Shown: positions 27,277 to 36,813, numbered from the stretch's first letter. The stretch is DNA of 64,000 nucleotides from Filibacter tadaridae (GCF_900609045.1 NZ_UXAV01000017.1:1-64000), one strand, 5' to 3'. Program-made: numbers and translations. The notes: generated by a model not told the origin, from the sequence alone.

Positions 27277-29487
27277 ATGAAAAAATCAATGACATGGGCA
27301 GAGTGGAAACAACTACTGCGCACACGGAAAATGATTGTACCAATGATTGCAATCCTGTTCATACCTGTGCTTTACGCAGGAATGTTCTTATGGGCATTTT
27401 GGAATCCGTATGCAAATATGGCGGATCTACCTGTTGCGATTATCAATCTTGACGAGGGCGCGGAAATGGATGGAACTCAACTTGCGCTTGGTAAGGAACT
27501 ATCGGATAAGTTGATAGACAGTAAACAATTCGATTTCAAGTCGGTTTCCAAAACGGACGCTGACAAAGGTCTCAAAGAACAAGATTATTACGTAGTCATC
27601 GAAATACCGAAAAATTTCTCCCAACATGCAACAACACTTCTGGATGAAAATCCTGAAAAACTGACGATTATGTATAAACCGAACGAAGGATTTAACTTCC
27701 TATCCGCACAAATCGGTGAAACAGCTATGGATCGTATCCGGGCAGAAGTGAATGAACAAGTCGCTTCAACTTACTCGGAAAAGTTATTCGACTCAATTGC
27801 TGAACTTGGCAACGGGTTTGGAGATGCCGCAGATGGCGCAGGGGAATTAGCTAGCGGAGCCAATGAATTAGCTGGCGGTGCGGATGATTTAAAAGGCTAT
27901 CTTGCACAACTTGCATCCAGTACGATTACGCTTGCTGATGGATCGGACAAACTTGCAAAAGGCGCAAATGATGCTGCAAAAGGTGCCAAGGATTTGAATA
28001 ACGGACTTGGCGGACTTACTTCAGGTGCAGCCGAACTTCGTAATGGTGCACAACAAGCATCTAGTGGAGCCAATGATTTGAAAGCGGGGATCACACAATA
28101 TACACAAGGCGTTGGTCAGCTTACAACAAGTTATGCACAAATTGCTCAAAAAGAAAAAGAATTCGATGGGTCAGTTGGCACGTTGGATGAAAAGTCGGCT
28201 TCACTAAATACGGCAGCCAGCAAACTTACGGACGGTGCACAAAATGTTAACACAGGCATTAACGGGCTTTCAGAACAACTTGCACCCATTATTGCATCAC
28301 TTCCTGAAGAACAACAAGCGGGTTTAAATGCTGCACTTGCCGAACTAAAACAAGGCAGCGGGCAAGTAGCAGGCGGGTTACACGAACTTTCCACTGGTAC
28401 AGCAGCGCTTAAAGAAGGGACAGCACAGTTGAATGGTGCAGCAGGTCAACTTGCTGGTGCACATGCTCAAGCATATGCTGGGTTGGACAAATTGAATGGA
28501 TCTTCTGTGCAACTAATTGACGGCGCGAATGCCCTCGCTGACGGAAACGGAGCGCTTGCATCCGGTCTTTCGACATTATCCGAAGGAGCAACGGCTGCAC
28601 AAAAAGGTTCAGCTAGTCTTGCAACAGGTCTTGCAACATTGACACAAGGAACAGGTACATTAACTGAAGGTACGGGAACCCTTGCATCGAAATCACAAGA
28701 ACTGGCTGAAGGCTCTGTGAAATTGGCGGATGGCGTAGATGAATTGAAAGAAGGAACGCTAACACTTCAAGAAAAATTGAAAGAAGCAAACGCAACGGCG
28801 TCAGAAGTGAAACCGACAGACAAGACATATGAAATGGCGGCATCACCTGTTGAAGTAGAAAAGACGGCCATTAATGAAGTGCCGAACTACGGAACGGGCT
28901 TCGCTCCATACTTCCTATCACTTGGACTATTCGTTGGTGCATTGCTTTTATCAATCGTATTCCCACTTGTCGAACCGGCATTAAAACCTACAGGTGCATT
29001 CGGGTGGTTCTTCAGTAAAGTATCCGTACTTGCAGTTGTTGGTCTACTACAAGCTTTGCTTGCAGTCGCCATTATCAAGTTTGGGCTTAGAATGGAAGTT
29101 CAAAGTATGCCGTTGTTCATCTTGACAGCTATTATTACAAGCTATACATTTATTGCACTTGTACAAATGCTCGTGTCAATTCTTAGCGATGCAGGACGAT
29201 TCGTAGCAATTCTTGTCCTTATTATGCAGTTGACGACAAGTGCGGGGACATTCCCACTTGAGTTAATACCAGCACCATTACAAATCTTCAATACTTTATT
29301 GCCAATGACATATTCCGTTCAAGCATTCAAAGCGGCTATTTCAACCGGGGATTTCCAATTCCTTTGGATGAACAACGGTATACTCATCGGATTTATGGTT
29401 GCATGTCTTGCAATTACATTGGGTTACTTCACTCTTCTATTCAAAAGAAGATACTCGAAGGGTTCGATGGAAACAGCGGAAGCGTAA
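27277..29487 (+). CDS. yhgE: YhgE/Pip-type membrane protein
   Basis: A 736-residue membrane protein of the YhgE/Pip family, related to ABC-2 type permeases and to phage-infection protein. One helix lies near residues 18-40 (MIVPMIAILFIPVLYAGMFL); five more are in the last 200 residues (from about 545). Between them is a long extracytoplasmic region in which an alanine/glycine-rich heptad-like unit (LADGSDKLAKGAND and variants) repeats more than 20 times, predicting a long helical stalk. Family members have been linked to phage adsorption and to WXG100 (type VII) secretion; the role here is unknown. AAGGAGG precedes the ATG. It follows its presumed TetR regulator. Confidence 0.9.
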   Translation: MKKSMTWAEWKQLLRTRKMIVPMIAILFIPVLYAGMFLWAFWNPYANMADLPVAIINLDEGAEMDGTQLALGKELSDKLIDSKQFDFKSVSKTDADKGLKEQDYYVVIEIPKNFSQHATTLLDENPEKLTIMYKPNEGFNFLSAQIGETAMDRIRAEVNEQVASTYSEKLFDSIAELGNGFGDAADGAGELASGANELAGGADDLKGYLAQLASSTITLADGSDKLAKGANDAAKGAKDLNNGLGGLTSGAAELRNGAQQASSGANDLKAGITQYTQGVGQLTTSYAQIAQKEKEFDGSVGTLDEKSASLNTAASKLTDGAQNVNTGINGLSEQLAPIIASLPEEQQAGLNAALAELKQGSGQVAGGLHELSTGTAALKEGTAQLNGAAGQLAGAHAQAYAGLDKLNGSSVQLIDGANALADGNGALASGLSTLSEGATAAQKGSASLATGLATLTQGTGTLTEGTGTLASKSQELAEGSVKLADGVDELKEGTLTLQEKLKEANATASEVKPTDKTYEMAASPVEVEKTAINEVPNYGTGFAPYFLSLGLFVGALLLSIVFPLVEPALKPTGAFGWFFSKVSVLAVVGLLQALLAVAIIKFGLRMEVQSMPLFILTAIITSYTFIALVQMLVSILSDAGRFVAILVLIMQLTTSAGTFPLELIPAPLQIFNTLLPMTYSVQAFKAAISTGDFQFLWMNNGILIGFMVACLAITLGYFTLLFKRRYSKGSMETAEA

Positions 29488-29523
29488 CAGGAACTGATTT
29501 TCGTCTGGATTTCAGAGCAAAAC

Positions 29524-29568
29524 AAAAACCACTTATGACTTTAGAATTCTAAGTCATAAGTGGTTTTT
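29524..29568. terminator. Bidirectional terminator
   Basis: Near-perfect palindrome AAAAACCACTTATGACTT with its complement, between convergent genes. Confidence 0.9.
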
Positions 29569-29576
29569 CATGTTGA

Positions 29577-30458
29577 TTAAGACCCTACAAAATCACCACC
29601 ATCGATATGGATTGTCTGACCAGTCATATAACTGGAGTCCATAGAGGCGAGAAATACATAAGCAGGTGCATTTTCCGCGGGTTGTCCTCGACGTTTTACA
29701 GGTGTATCCGCTCCGTGCTGTTCAACTTTTTTGGCGTCGAATGTGGCTGGGATGAGCGGTGTCCAGATTGGACCGGGAGCGACCGCATTTACGCGGATAC
29801 CTTTTTCTGCTAAGTTCAGGGCAAGCGAACGGGTGAATGAGGTAATGGCCCCTTTTGTCGCCGAATAATCGAGTAGACCGGGTGACCCGTTATACGCAGT
29901 GACAGAAGAGGTATTGACGATGGAATCGCCATCGGTCATACATTGCAGGGCCGCCTTCGTCAAATAGAAAAGACCGAAGAAGTTCGTGTCGAATGTTTCG
30001 CGTAATTGATCTGACGATATAGCTGCAATATCATTTTGCGGGAATTGTTTGCCTGCATTATTGACGAGGATATTCAAACTGCCGAATTCGGCTACTACTT
30101 CATCGATTAATTGTTCGCAATGCTCTTCTTCACTAATGTCGATGCGGACTTTCTTTGCTTTCCCGCCATACTTTTCAATAAGCTTCACGGTTTTATCCGC
30201 ATCAATATCCTCGGCTTCGTCAAGGTAGGCAATAGCTACGTTTGCGCCTTCTTTCGCAAAAGCAACCGCAACAGCGCGCCCGATACCGCTGTCTCCACCT
30301 GTTATCAATGCATTTTTACCTTTTAATTTACCGGACCCTTTATAGTTCTCATCATCATAAATAGGGGCCGGATCCATTTCTGCCTCAACACCAGGTTGCT
30401 GATTTTGCGTCCGCGGGGGAACCTCTTCATCAATTTTTTCGAATTTATCTTTTGCCAA
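29577..30458 (-). CDS. Short-chain dehydrogenase, general-stress type
   Basis: A 293-residue NAD(P)-dependent oxidoreductase. After a 45-residue polar N-terminal extension (PPRTQNQQPGVEAEMDP) comes the nucleotide loop ITGGDSGIGRAVA (about 51-63), then NNAGKQFP, the serine in NTSSVTAYNG, and the catalytic DYSATKGA (near 197). The extension with QNQQPG is typical of Bacillus general-stress proteins such as YdaD, YhdF and YhxC. The substrate is unknown. The start is TTG with AAAGGAGG before it. No clear SigB promoter was identified upstream. Confidence 0.9.
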   Translation of the reverse strand: MAKDKFEKIDEEVPPRTQNQQPGVEAEMDPAPIYDDENYKGSGKLKGKNALITGGDSGIGRAVAVAFAKEGANVAIAYLDEAEDIDADKTVKLIEKYGGKAKKVRIDISEEEHCEQLIDEVVAEFGSLNILVNNAGKQFPQNDIAAISSDQLRETFDTNFFGLFYLTKAALQCMTDGDSIVNTSSVTAYNGSPGLLDYSATKGAITSFTRSLALNLAEKGIRVNAVAPGPIWTPLIPATFDAKKVEQHGADTPVKRRGQPAENAPAYVFLASMDSSYMTGQTIHIDGGDFVGS

Positions 30459-30636
30459 GTTGCTTCCTCCTTTATACGTTTAACTCTATAGGAACTGTTC
30501 CCTTTGAGTGAACGATGTAAACGGAAACAATATGACATCCATTATGTAAAAAAACGTGGGATCTCTTCTAATTGCAGTGAATTTCTTGGAGAATTTAACT
30601 AGGTTCAGTTGGGTGGATGAAGTTAGTGGGGGTTAA

Positions 30637-30768
30637 TGAGCTCATGTAGGCGGTTGTTGATCACTTGTTGGGTTTTACGATCGCATTTTGTAGATTTATG
30701 ATCGGATGGAAGGGGCTAATGATCACTCTCGTGGGTTTTATGAGCGCACGTAAATGATTTTTGATCAT
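30637..30768. repeat. 21-bp phased TGATC repeat array A
   Basis: Seven heptamers (TGAGCTC, TGATCAC, CGATCGC, TGATCGG, TGATCAC, TGAGCGC, TGATCAT) begin at 30637, 30658, 30678, 30699, 30720, 30741 and 30762, spaced 21 bp (once 20). The bases between are not conserved. It lies in the 447-bp gap between two minus-strand genes, whose remainder holds only the atoE terminator. Confidence 0.75.
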
Positions 30769-30861
30769 TTGTATGAGATCTATAATTTAACGTGAGAGTT
30801 TTATATTCAAGTGTCAACGATTAATGGGCAATCTTCACTTTTTACTTCATTCGATTTAAAT

Positions 30862-30897
30862 AAAAAGCTGCACGCAAGACACGCGCACAGCTTTTTT
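30862..30897 (-). terminator. Terminator of the AtoE-type gene
   Basis: AAAAAGCTG and CAGCTTTTTT with an inner GCGCG-type stem, placed just past the minus-strand stop; it may work both ways. Confidence 0.8.
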
Positions 30898-30905
30898 GAA
30901 TTCAT

Positions 30906-32219
30906 TCAGAAGAAATATAATCCAATACTAATAATGATACCGCTTAGTATGAGGACAAATAGGCAGTAGCCCATAATATCTTTTGCACGCAGACCTGCGA
31001 TAGCTAGTGCGGGTAACGCCCAGAACGGCTGAATCATATTTGTCCAAGCATCGCCCCATGCAATGGCCATCGCCGTTTTCGAATAACTGACACCGAGTGA
31101 TTGTGCCGCGTCCAACATAATCGGAGCTTGAACCGCCCATTGCCCGCCACCAGAGGGAACGAAGAAATTTACGAGCCCAGCTGCGAAAAACGAGAAAAGT
31201 GGGAAGGTATGCTCATTTGAAATGCTCACAAACCATTCGGACATAACGCCTGCAAGACCAGAAGCGACCATCATACCCATAATCCCTGCATAGAACGGAA
31301 ACTGGATGATAATACCACCCGCTGTTTTCACCGCATTCGCGACAGCAGCAAGGAAGCGTTTCGGTGTTCCATGAAAAATGATACCGAGCGTAAAAAATAT
31401 CAAGTTCACAATATTTAAGTTCAAATCGAAGCCGTTGGAAACGAAATGCTGAATCAGATAGACGAGGCCGAGTACACCGATAAGCATGGAAAGAATAATA
31501 CTATTTTCCATCCTGCTCGCCGGAGTACTATCTTCTACCACTTCAACCTCAATTTTTTCTTCCAATAACTTAGGATCGACCGTTACCGTGTCTTCCGGCT
31601 TCGGCATCATGAAACGATTTAAAATCGGTACGGAAATAATAAGTGCAGCGATGATTAATAAGTTGTACGTCGAGAAAATCGTTTCAGATGTTGGTACGAC
31701 GCCCATGATACCAGCAAATGGATGATCCACAGTTGCGACGGAAAGTGGAATCGACCCGCCAAGTCCTCCGTGCCAAATAATGAAGCCCGAGTATGCGCTT
31801 GCAATGAGAAGTCTATAATCGACCGTCGTTAATTTCTTAGCAATTTCTTTCGCAAAAAGCGCCCCGATGACCAGACCGAAGCCCCAATTGATCCAGCAAG
31901 CAATCAATGACACGACAGAAACAAGTAAAATGGCGGAACCAGGCGATTTCGCCAAACCTGCAAGTGAGCTCAATAGTTTCTTGAAGACAGGACTACTTGC
32001 CAAGACATGTCCAGCAACGAGTACAATAACCATCTGCATTGTGAATGAAAGAAGCCCCCAGAAGCCGTCTCCCCAATGAACGACCATATCAAGCGGCCCA
32101 GAATCGGTAAAACCCAGCCCCATCAGAAATACAACAATCGTTAGAATAGCAACGAAAATATATGGATCCGGCAAATAGCGTTCCATAAGTGTGTTGGACC
32201 ATCGCGTTAATACTTTCAT
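30906..32219 (-). CDS. Short-chain fatty acid transporter, AtoE family
   Basis: A 437-residue membrane protein with about ten helices. The N-terminal RYLPDPYIFVAILTIVVFLM, the SLIACWINWGFGLVIGALFAKEIAK block and the C-terminal FFVPSGGGQWAVQAPIMLDAA identify the AtoE (TIGR00366) family, thought to take up acetoacetate or butyrate-type short fatty acids. ATG 32219 is preceded by GGGGGAT; the open frame extends 63 bases further without a ribosome site. It stands alone, so there is no local evidence for the substrate. Confidence 0.9.
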   Translation of the reverse strand: MKVLTRWSNTLMERYLPDPYIFVAILTIVVFLMGLGFTDSGPLDMVVHWGDGFWGLLSFTMQMVIVLVAGHVLASSPVFKKLLSSLAGLAKSPGSAILLVSVVSLIACWINWGFGLVIGALFAKEIAKKLTTVDYRLLIASAYSGFIIWHGGLGGSIPLSVATVDHPFAGIMGVVPTSETIFSTYNLLIIAALIISVPILNRFMMPKPEDTVTVDPKLLEEKIEVEVVEDSTPASRMENSIILSMLIGVLGLVYLIQHFVSNGFDLNLNIVNLIFFTLGIIFHGTPKRFLAAVANAVKTAGGIIIQFPFYAGIMGMMVASGLAGVMSEWFVSISNEHTFPLFSFFAAGLVNFFVPSGGGQWAVQAPIMLDAAQSLGVSYSKTAMAIAWGDAWTNMIQPFWALPALAIAGLRAKDIMGYCLFVLILSGIIISIGLYFF

Positions 32220-32380
32220 AATTACATCCCCCCTTCTGTAGTTTATCGTATTCATACAATTCAATCGACATGTTTCTAGCATAATAATTACTTATTCGAC
32301 AAGTTCATTTGTAAATACGTTTCAATATCCTCCATAATCGGACCCTAAGCGCAAGGGAACTGAGAATAGTCCAATAAAAA

Positions 32381-32594
32381 CACCCAAGTTCAATTAAAAA
32401 CGCCCATAAACCCCCGAAGTGCGATCAATCGGGAGAGAAATCCGCTCAAAGAACCCCAAGTGCGATCAATTGGAAGAGAAGTTCGCTCAAAGAACCCCGA
32501 ATTGCGATCAAAAGGAAGCGAATTGCGCTCAAAGAATCTCGAAGTGCGATCAATCGGAAGAAAAGCTTGCCCAATGAACCCCAAAGCCCACCCA
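32381..32594. repeat. 21-bp phased repeat array B (minus orientation)
   Basis: On the minus strand, TGATCGC and TGAGCG-type heptamers alternate every 21 bp; their plus-strand ends are at 32386, 32406, 32427, 32448, 32468, 32489, 32510, 32531, 32552, 32573 and 32594. The middle part also repeats as 41-42 bp tandem units containing AACCCCRA. Outer units are decayed (CGCCCA, CACCCA). It fills most of the 452-bp gap before the ThrE-like gene; the rest shows nothing. Confidence 0.75.
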
Positions 32595-32671
32595 AAAAAG
32601 TTTCTACATTGTTTTTTCAACCCCGCTTCGATAGACTTATTTAAAAGGGTAGAAAAAGGGGGGTGGAACCA

Positions 32672-33412
32672 GTGGTGGATAAGGAAATGGCGATCGATTG
32701 TTGTCTGCTTGCTGGACGCCTCATGATGCAATCGGGTGCCGAGACGTACCGTGTAGAAGATACGATGAGTCGAATGGCTGATACACAGGAATTATCGGCG
32801 ACGCATAGTTTTGTCACGCCGACCGGCATCATCTTTTCACCAGGAAGCCCGCATCATACAAAATTGGTTCGGATTAAGAACAGGACCACTGATTTGGAAA
32901 AAGTGGCACTTGTCAATGATGTCTCGCGAAAGCTTTCTGCGGATGAATATACATTGGAAGAAGCCTATTCGAAGCTGTTGGAAATCGAGAAAGTGGATGT
33001 CATGTTTCCGCTTTGGCTGCAAGTGCTTGCCGCCGCCGTTGTAAGTGGCTGTTTTCTTATCATGTTCGAAGGACTTTGGATAGACGTGCCGGCTGCTTTT
33101 GTTGCAGGGGGAATCGGGTATATTATTGTGACGCGTATCCATGAATTGACTCGTGTTAAGTTTTTCGCCGAATTTGTCGGTTCATTATTCATCGGCTTGA
33201 TTGGATTTGGCGCTGTTCAAATCGGTCTTGGAACAGACCTTGATAAAATTATCATTGGTTCTGTCATGCCACTTGTTCCTGGGCTTCTTATTACAAATGC
33301 AGTTCGTGATTTGATGGCGGGTCATTTTATGTCAGGGTTATCGAAAGGTGCAGAAGCGACTTTAACTGCATTTGCAATCGGTGCAGGTGTTGCATTGGTA
33401 TTCTCTTTTTGA
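32672..33412 (+). CDS. Threonine/serine exporter-like protein, N-terminal half (ThrE/DUF1212)
   Basis: A 246-residue protein. The soluble first 110 residues carry CCLLAGRLMMQSGAETYRVEDTM and a THSFVTPTGIIFS block; four or five membrane helices follow. This is the DUF1212 part of ThrE-type exporters. The downstream gene, 24 bases on, encodes the DUF3815 half; in Corynebacterium both are fused in ThrE, while in many Firmicutes they are two proteins. The start is uncertain: GTG at 32672 is eight bases after AAAGGGGGG and is preferred to GTG 32663 or 32675. The substrate is unproven. Confidence 0.85.
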   Translation: MVDKEMAIDCCLLAGRLMMQSGAETYRVEDTMSRMADTQELSATHSFVTPTGIIFSPGSPHHTKLVRIKNRTTDLEKVALVNDVSRKLSADEYTLEEAYSKLLEIEKVDVMFPLWLQVLAAAVVSGCFLIMFEGLWIDVPAAFVAGGIGYIIVTRIHELTRVKFFAEFVGSLFIGLIGFGAVQIGLGTDLDKIIIGSVMPLVPGLLITNAVRDLMAGHFMSGLSKGAEATLTAFAIGAGVALVFSF

Positions 33413-33436
33413 ATGTGAATGGGGGTGGGGTGATTG

Positions 33437-33886
33437 ATGTGGATTATACAGGGAGTTCTTAGTTTCCTGGCATCAGCTGGCTTCGGGATTATTTTCAACA
33501 CGCCGAAGAAAATGTTATTCTACTGCGGTTTCGTCGGGATGACGGGTTGGCTCGTTTACCGTGCATTTAACATATATTCGGATGATCCCGTTCAAGCGTC
33601 ATTCCTGGGTGCATTTGCTGTTGCAGTCTTTGCACATCTTCTGGCGAAAAAGTTTCGCACACCGATGATCATTTTCAGTGTTGCAGGGATTATTCCACTT
33701 GTTCCCGGAGGAATGGCCTATAATGCGATGCGCCACATTGTCGAAAATGACTATTTGAATGCTATATCATTCGCAACCGGCGCATTTATGGTGTCCGGCG
33801 CGATTGCAATGGGGCTTGTTTTCGCAGAAGTAATGATTCAAATCATTTTCAGGAACACTTTCGGACGTAGAAATAAAACGGAGTGA
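33437..33886 (+). CDS. Threonine/serine exporter-like protein, C-terminal half (DUF3815)
   Basis: A 149-residue membrane protein with four or five helices, including GFVGMTGWLVYRAFNI, FAHLLAKKFRTPMIIFSVAGIIPLVPGGMAY and MRHIVENDY, which mark the ThrE_2/YjjB family. It forms a pair with the preceding gene. ATG 33437 follows GGGGGTGGGGTG; TTG 33434 is in frame. The stop lies within a bidirectional terminator stem. Confidence 0.85.
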   Translation: MWIIQGVLSFLASAGFGIIFNTPKKMLFYCGFVGMTGWLVYRAFNIYSDDPVQASFLGAFAVAVFAHLLAKKFRTPMIIFSVAGIIPLVPGGMAYNAMRHIVENDYLNAISFATGAFMVSGAIAMGLVFAEVMIQIIFRNTFGRRNKTE

Positions 33887-33912
33887 CCTTATCTATAAGG
33901 TTCCTCCGTTTT
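33875..33912. terminator. Bidirectional terminator
   Basis: AAAACGGAG with CTCCGTTTT, and inner ACCTTAT/ATAAGGT. It overlaps the 3' end of the ThrE-like gene and faces the convergent EAL-protein gene. Confidence 0.85.
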
Positions 33913-33924
33913 ATTTTTCCTTCA

Positions 33925-35574
33925 TTAAATTGAAATGTCCTCTGCTGTGACAGGCGCACCAATATAATATCCTTGCACTGCATCGACACCCATTTTTTTA
34001 AGTATGTCGAACTGTTCCTTGGTTTCAACGCCTTCTGCTACGACATACATACTCATCGACTTTCCGAACTGAATCATACCGTCTACTAGTTGTTGCGTTT
34101 TCGGCTGGGTCAGCAATGACTGGATGAATAGTTTATCAATCTTTATTTTGGAAATAGGTAAGTGCTGCATATAACGGAATGAAGCAAAACCTGTGCCGAA
34201 GTCATCGAGTACGAATTCGACACCTTCATCCTGTAGCTCTTTCATTTGAATGGATATTGATTTTTCTTCTTCGGCTTGAAATGCGAACTTTTCCGTGATT
34301 TCCAGCTGTATATAAGTAGCGGGACATTCCGTTTTTTCCAGGATATCCAATACGCTTTCCTTCATTGATGGATTGGTGAACTCTCGGGCGGAAGAATTTA
34401 TTGCAACTTTTACGGGTCGCTTTCTGGCGTTCCAATCGGCGGCAAGTGTTGCGGCTTCTTCAAGAACAAATGCACCTATTTCATGAATCAATCCATTCTC
34501 CTCTGCAATCGGGATGAGCTCATCTGGCATGACATAGCCAAGTTCATCGTCATTCCATCTAACGAAAGCTTCAAATAGAGTCACTTCATCAGACTTTATA
34601 TCAAATTGAGGTTGGTAAACAACTTGTAAATCATTGCGGTTTAAAGCGGTAAGCAGCTTGTGGTCGATAATAGCGCGTCTGTTCAATACCTGATGTGAAG
34701 CGGCGGATAGCGATACAATTTTACCACCACCGTTATCAATGCCTTCTTTCGTTGCTGAAAGGGCTGCTTTCATTAAATGTGTATAGGTTTGTTGATCTTC
34801 CGGAAAACGAACGATACCTCCACTTACAGAAAGCGGCAAAGCTGTACCGCCAAGGTAGATTGGTTGTTGTTTCAGGAATTGAATGAATCCTTGAATGAAC
34901 CAATCACCGAAAGGCGTTAGGATGACAAATTCATTCACTCCGATTCGAGCAATCGGATTATCCAGAAAAAAGCGTTTTAACCGATTCGTGAATGATTTGA
35001 TAAGTTCATTCTCCGAATCATGGAATTGTAACTCTTTCAATGTATAATAGTGGTCAATTGTTAAATAGACAAATGAAAAATGGCGTTTGTTAGAAATGTA
35101 TTCATCTACAGTCGATTCAAGTTTGAATCGGCTCATAAGACCGCTTTCATAGTCGATGAATGCAATTTGCTGAAGCTTATCCCGTAAATGAATGTCAGCT
35201 GTAATATCCAGCTCAAGAAAAGTAACGGATTCAAGTTGTGCATCCTCCGTAATAAGAGGGATGCCAATTAAATTGACAAAATAGGATTCCCCTAAACGCG
35301 TAGACTTTTTTGCATTGCCAAACCACGTTTTGCCACCTTTTATATGACTCCATATCAAGTATGCTTGTTCCTGATCCTCTTTAGTGTCGGGAAACATCTG
35401 CCAAAACATTTTTCCTAGAATACGCCGGGGCGTCCACTTACTAGTTTCCAAAAAGTTTTTATTTGTAAAGATGATGGATCCATCACCATCCGTACGGGTC
35501 ACCATATAAAATTGTGTAAGACTTTTCATGATATCCGGTTGTTCTGACATGAATTGCCCATTATTTGATTTCAT
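33925..35574 (-). CDS. PAS - degenerate GGDEF - EAL domain protein (cyclic-di-GMP phosphodiesterase)
   Basis: A 549-residue cytoplasmic protein without membrane helices. The N-terminal PAS domain (about 15-125) is of the redox/signal-sensing kind. The GGDEF-like domain (130-290) reads IARIGVNEFVIL where the active motif would be, so it cannot make cyclic-di-GMP. The C-terminal EAL domain (300-549) begins LFEAFVRW (EAF instead of EAL) but keeps the other catalytic features: INSSARE, LEITE, DDFGTGFASF, KIDKLFI, AEGVET and QGYY. It is likely an active phosphodiesterase with the GGDEF part as a regulator. AAGGAG precedes the ATG. It is a single-gene unit. Confidence 0.9.
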   Translation of the reverse strand: MKSNNGQFMSEQPDIMKSLTQFYMVTRTDGDGSIIFTNKNFLETSKWTPRRILGKMFWQMFPDTKEDQEQAYLIWSHIKGGKTWFGNAKKSTRLGESYFVNLIGIPLITEDAQLESVTFLELDITADIHLRDKLQQIAFIDYESGLMSRFKLESTVDEYISNKRHFSFVYLTIDHYYTLKELQFHDSENELIKSFTNRLKRFFLDNPIARIGVNEFVILTPFGDWFIQGFIQFLKQQPIYLGGTALPLSVSGGIVRFPEDQQTYTHLMKAALSATKEGIDNGGGKIVSLSAASHQVLNRRAIIDHKLLTALNRNDLQVVYQPQFDIKSDEVTLFEAFVRWNDDELGYVMPDELIPIAEENGLIHEIGAFVLEEAATLAADWNARKRPVKVAINSSAREFTNPSMKESVLDILEKTECPATYIQLEITEKFAFQAEEEKSISIQMKELQDEGVEFVLDDFGTGFASFRYMQHLPISKIKIDKLFIQSLLTQPKTQQLVDGMIQFGKSMSMYVVAEGVETKEQFDILKKMGVDAVQGYYIGAPVTAEDISI

Positions 35575-35825
35575 AAAATATCTCCTTCAGGATGTGTTGA
35601 ATTTTATTTGGAGCCTACGGTGGATGTCACAGATTTTGTAGGGAGTGGAAAGGTTACATACATGTGTTTCGCGGGTATAAGTCTAATTAAAATCCGGATT
35701 CGATCACACCAAGACCGTAATTTACTAGTATAATAAGGTTCTATCTAGTGTACATCATAAAAATGCCAATTGGGTAGTGTGAAATCAATTTGATGATAAA
35801 TAGTTAAATAGTAGGGGGAGTAAAA

Positions 35826-36737
35826 GTGAAAAGAGCGAAAGGGATCACCATGATTGTATCGGGAGCAATGCTTTGGGGTGCGACGGGTCCAATGATGGAA
35901 TGGATTTTACGAACTAGTGATATGTCGATTTCTTTCATGTTAACAGTGCGTTTGTTTCTAGCAGGAGCATTTATACTGATGATGTTAAAAGTACGTGGAA
36001 AGAAAATAAGCCTTCCTTGGCGTCAAAAAGTATGGGCACGCCAACTTATACTTTTCGGTGTATTTGGTATGCTTGGTATTCAATATACATTTGTCGCGTC
36101 TATTGATACGAGCAATGCCGTCATTGCGACGTTGTTCCAGTTTCTAGCACCCATTTTCTTGATAGTATTTGTCACGGCAACGCAAAAGAAATGGCCGCCG
36201 ATTGCACAAGTATTAGGTATGTTAGTAACACTCATAGGATTATTCCTACTGCTGACAAATGGCTCTTTAGCGGGCTTTGCGCTCAGTAAAGTTGCCGTTC
36301 TTTGGGGAATTGCACTTGGTTTTGCATTCTCATTTTACACATTATACCCAGTCCGTCTTATGCAGGAGTGGGGAGTCCTTCTATCAATTGGATGGGGGAT
36401 GGTCATCGCTGGTACAACGCTGTTTTTTACAAATCCAATGAAGATTGTAACAGATATGGAGTACCTGGTGGATTGGCGGATGGCGACCATGCTTCTACTC
36501 GTCATCATCGTTGGAACCTTTGCCTTCATCCTGTTCATGGGTAGTATGAAATACATTACGCCTGTCGAAACAAGTATTTTATCAAGCTTCGAACCGTTAA
36601 CCGCCATGGTAATCTCCGTCATCTGGTTTGGCCAGGTGCTTGGAATGTGGCAACTAACAGGCTCAGTCATCATGCTTATCGGAGTAACATGGCTATCCAT
36701 CGCGGGGAATAAAAAGTTAGAAAGCGACGGGCGCTGA
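35826..36737 (+). CDS. DMT superfamily (EamA) transporter
   Basis: A 303-residue membrane protein with ten helices in two EamA repeats. The first repeat begins GAMLWGATGPMMEWIL; each half ends with the family glutamate/proline helix (second: YITPVETSILSSFEPLTAMVISVIWF). EamA proteins export or import small metabolites; the substrate is unknown. The start is GTG with GGGGGAG seven bases before it. The 250 bases upstream contain a TATAAT-like box near 35734 but nothing else of note. Confidence 0.9.
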   Translation: MKRAKGITMIVSGAMLWGATGPMMEWILRTSDMSISFMLTVRLFLAGAFILMMLKVRGKKISLPWRQKVWARQLILFGVFGMLGIQYTFVASIDTSNAVIATLFQFLAPIFLIVFVTATQKKWPPIAQVLGMLVTLIGLFLLLTNGSLAGFALSKVAVLWGIALGFAFSFYTLYPVRLMQEWGVLLSIGWGMVIAGTTLFFTNPMKIVTDMEYLVDWRMATMLLLVIIVGTFAFILFMGSMKYITPVETSILSSFEPLTAMVISVIWFGQVLGMWQLTGSVIMLIGVTWLSIAGNKKLESDGR

Positions 36738-36743
36738 CGCGAT

Positions 36744-36813
36744 TGACCGCTTTCGAAGGTTAAATGAGCGGAAACCCCGCGCAATTGATCGTACTTGAGT
36801 GTTGAATGAGCGA
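36744..36813. repeat. 21-bp phased repeat array C
   Basis: TGACCGC, TGAGCGG, TGATCGT and TGAGCGA begin at 36744, 36765, 36786 and 36807, exactly 21 bp apart, starting seven bases after the stop of the DMT gene. Confidence 0.7.
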
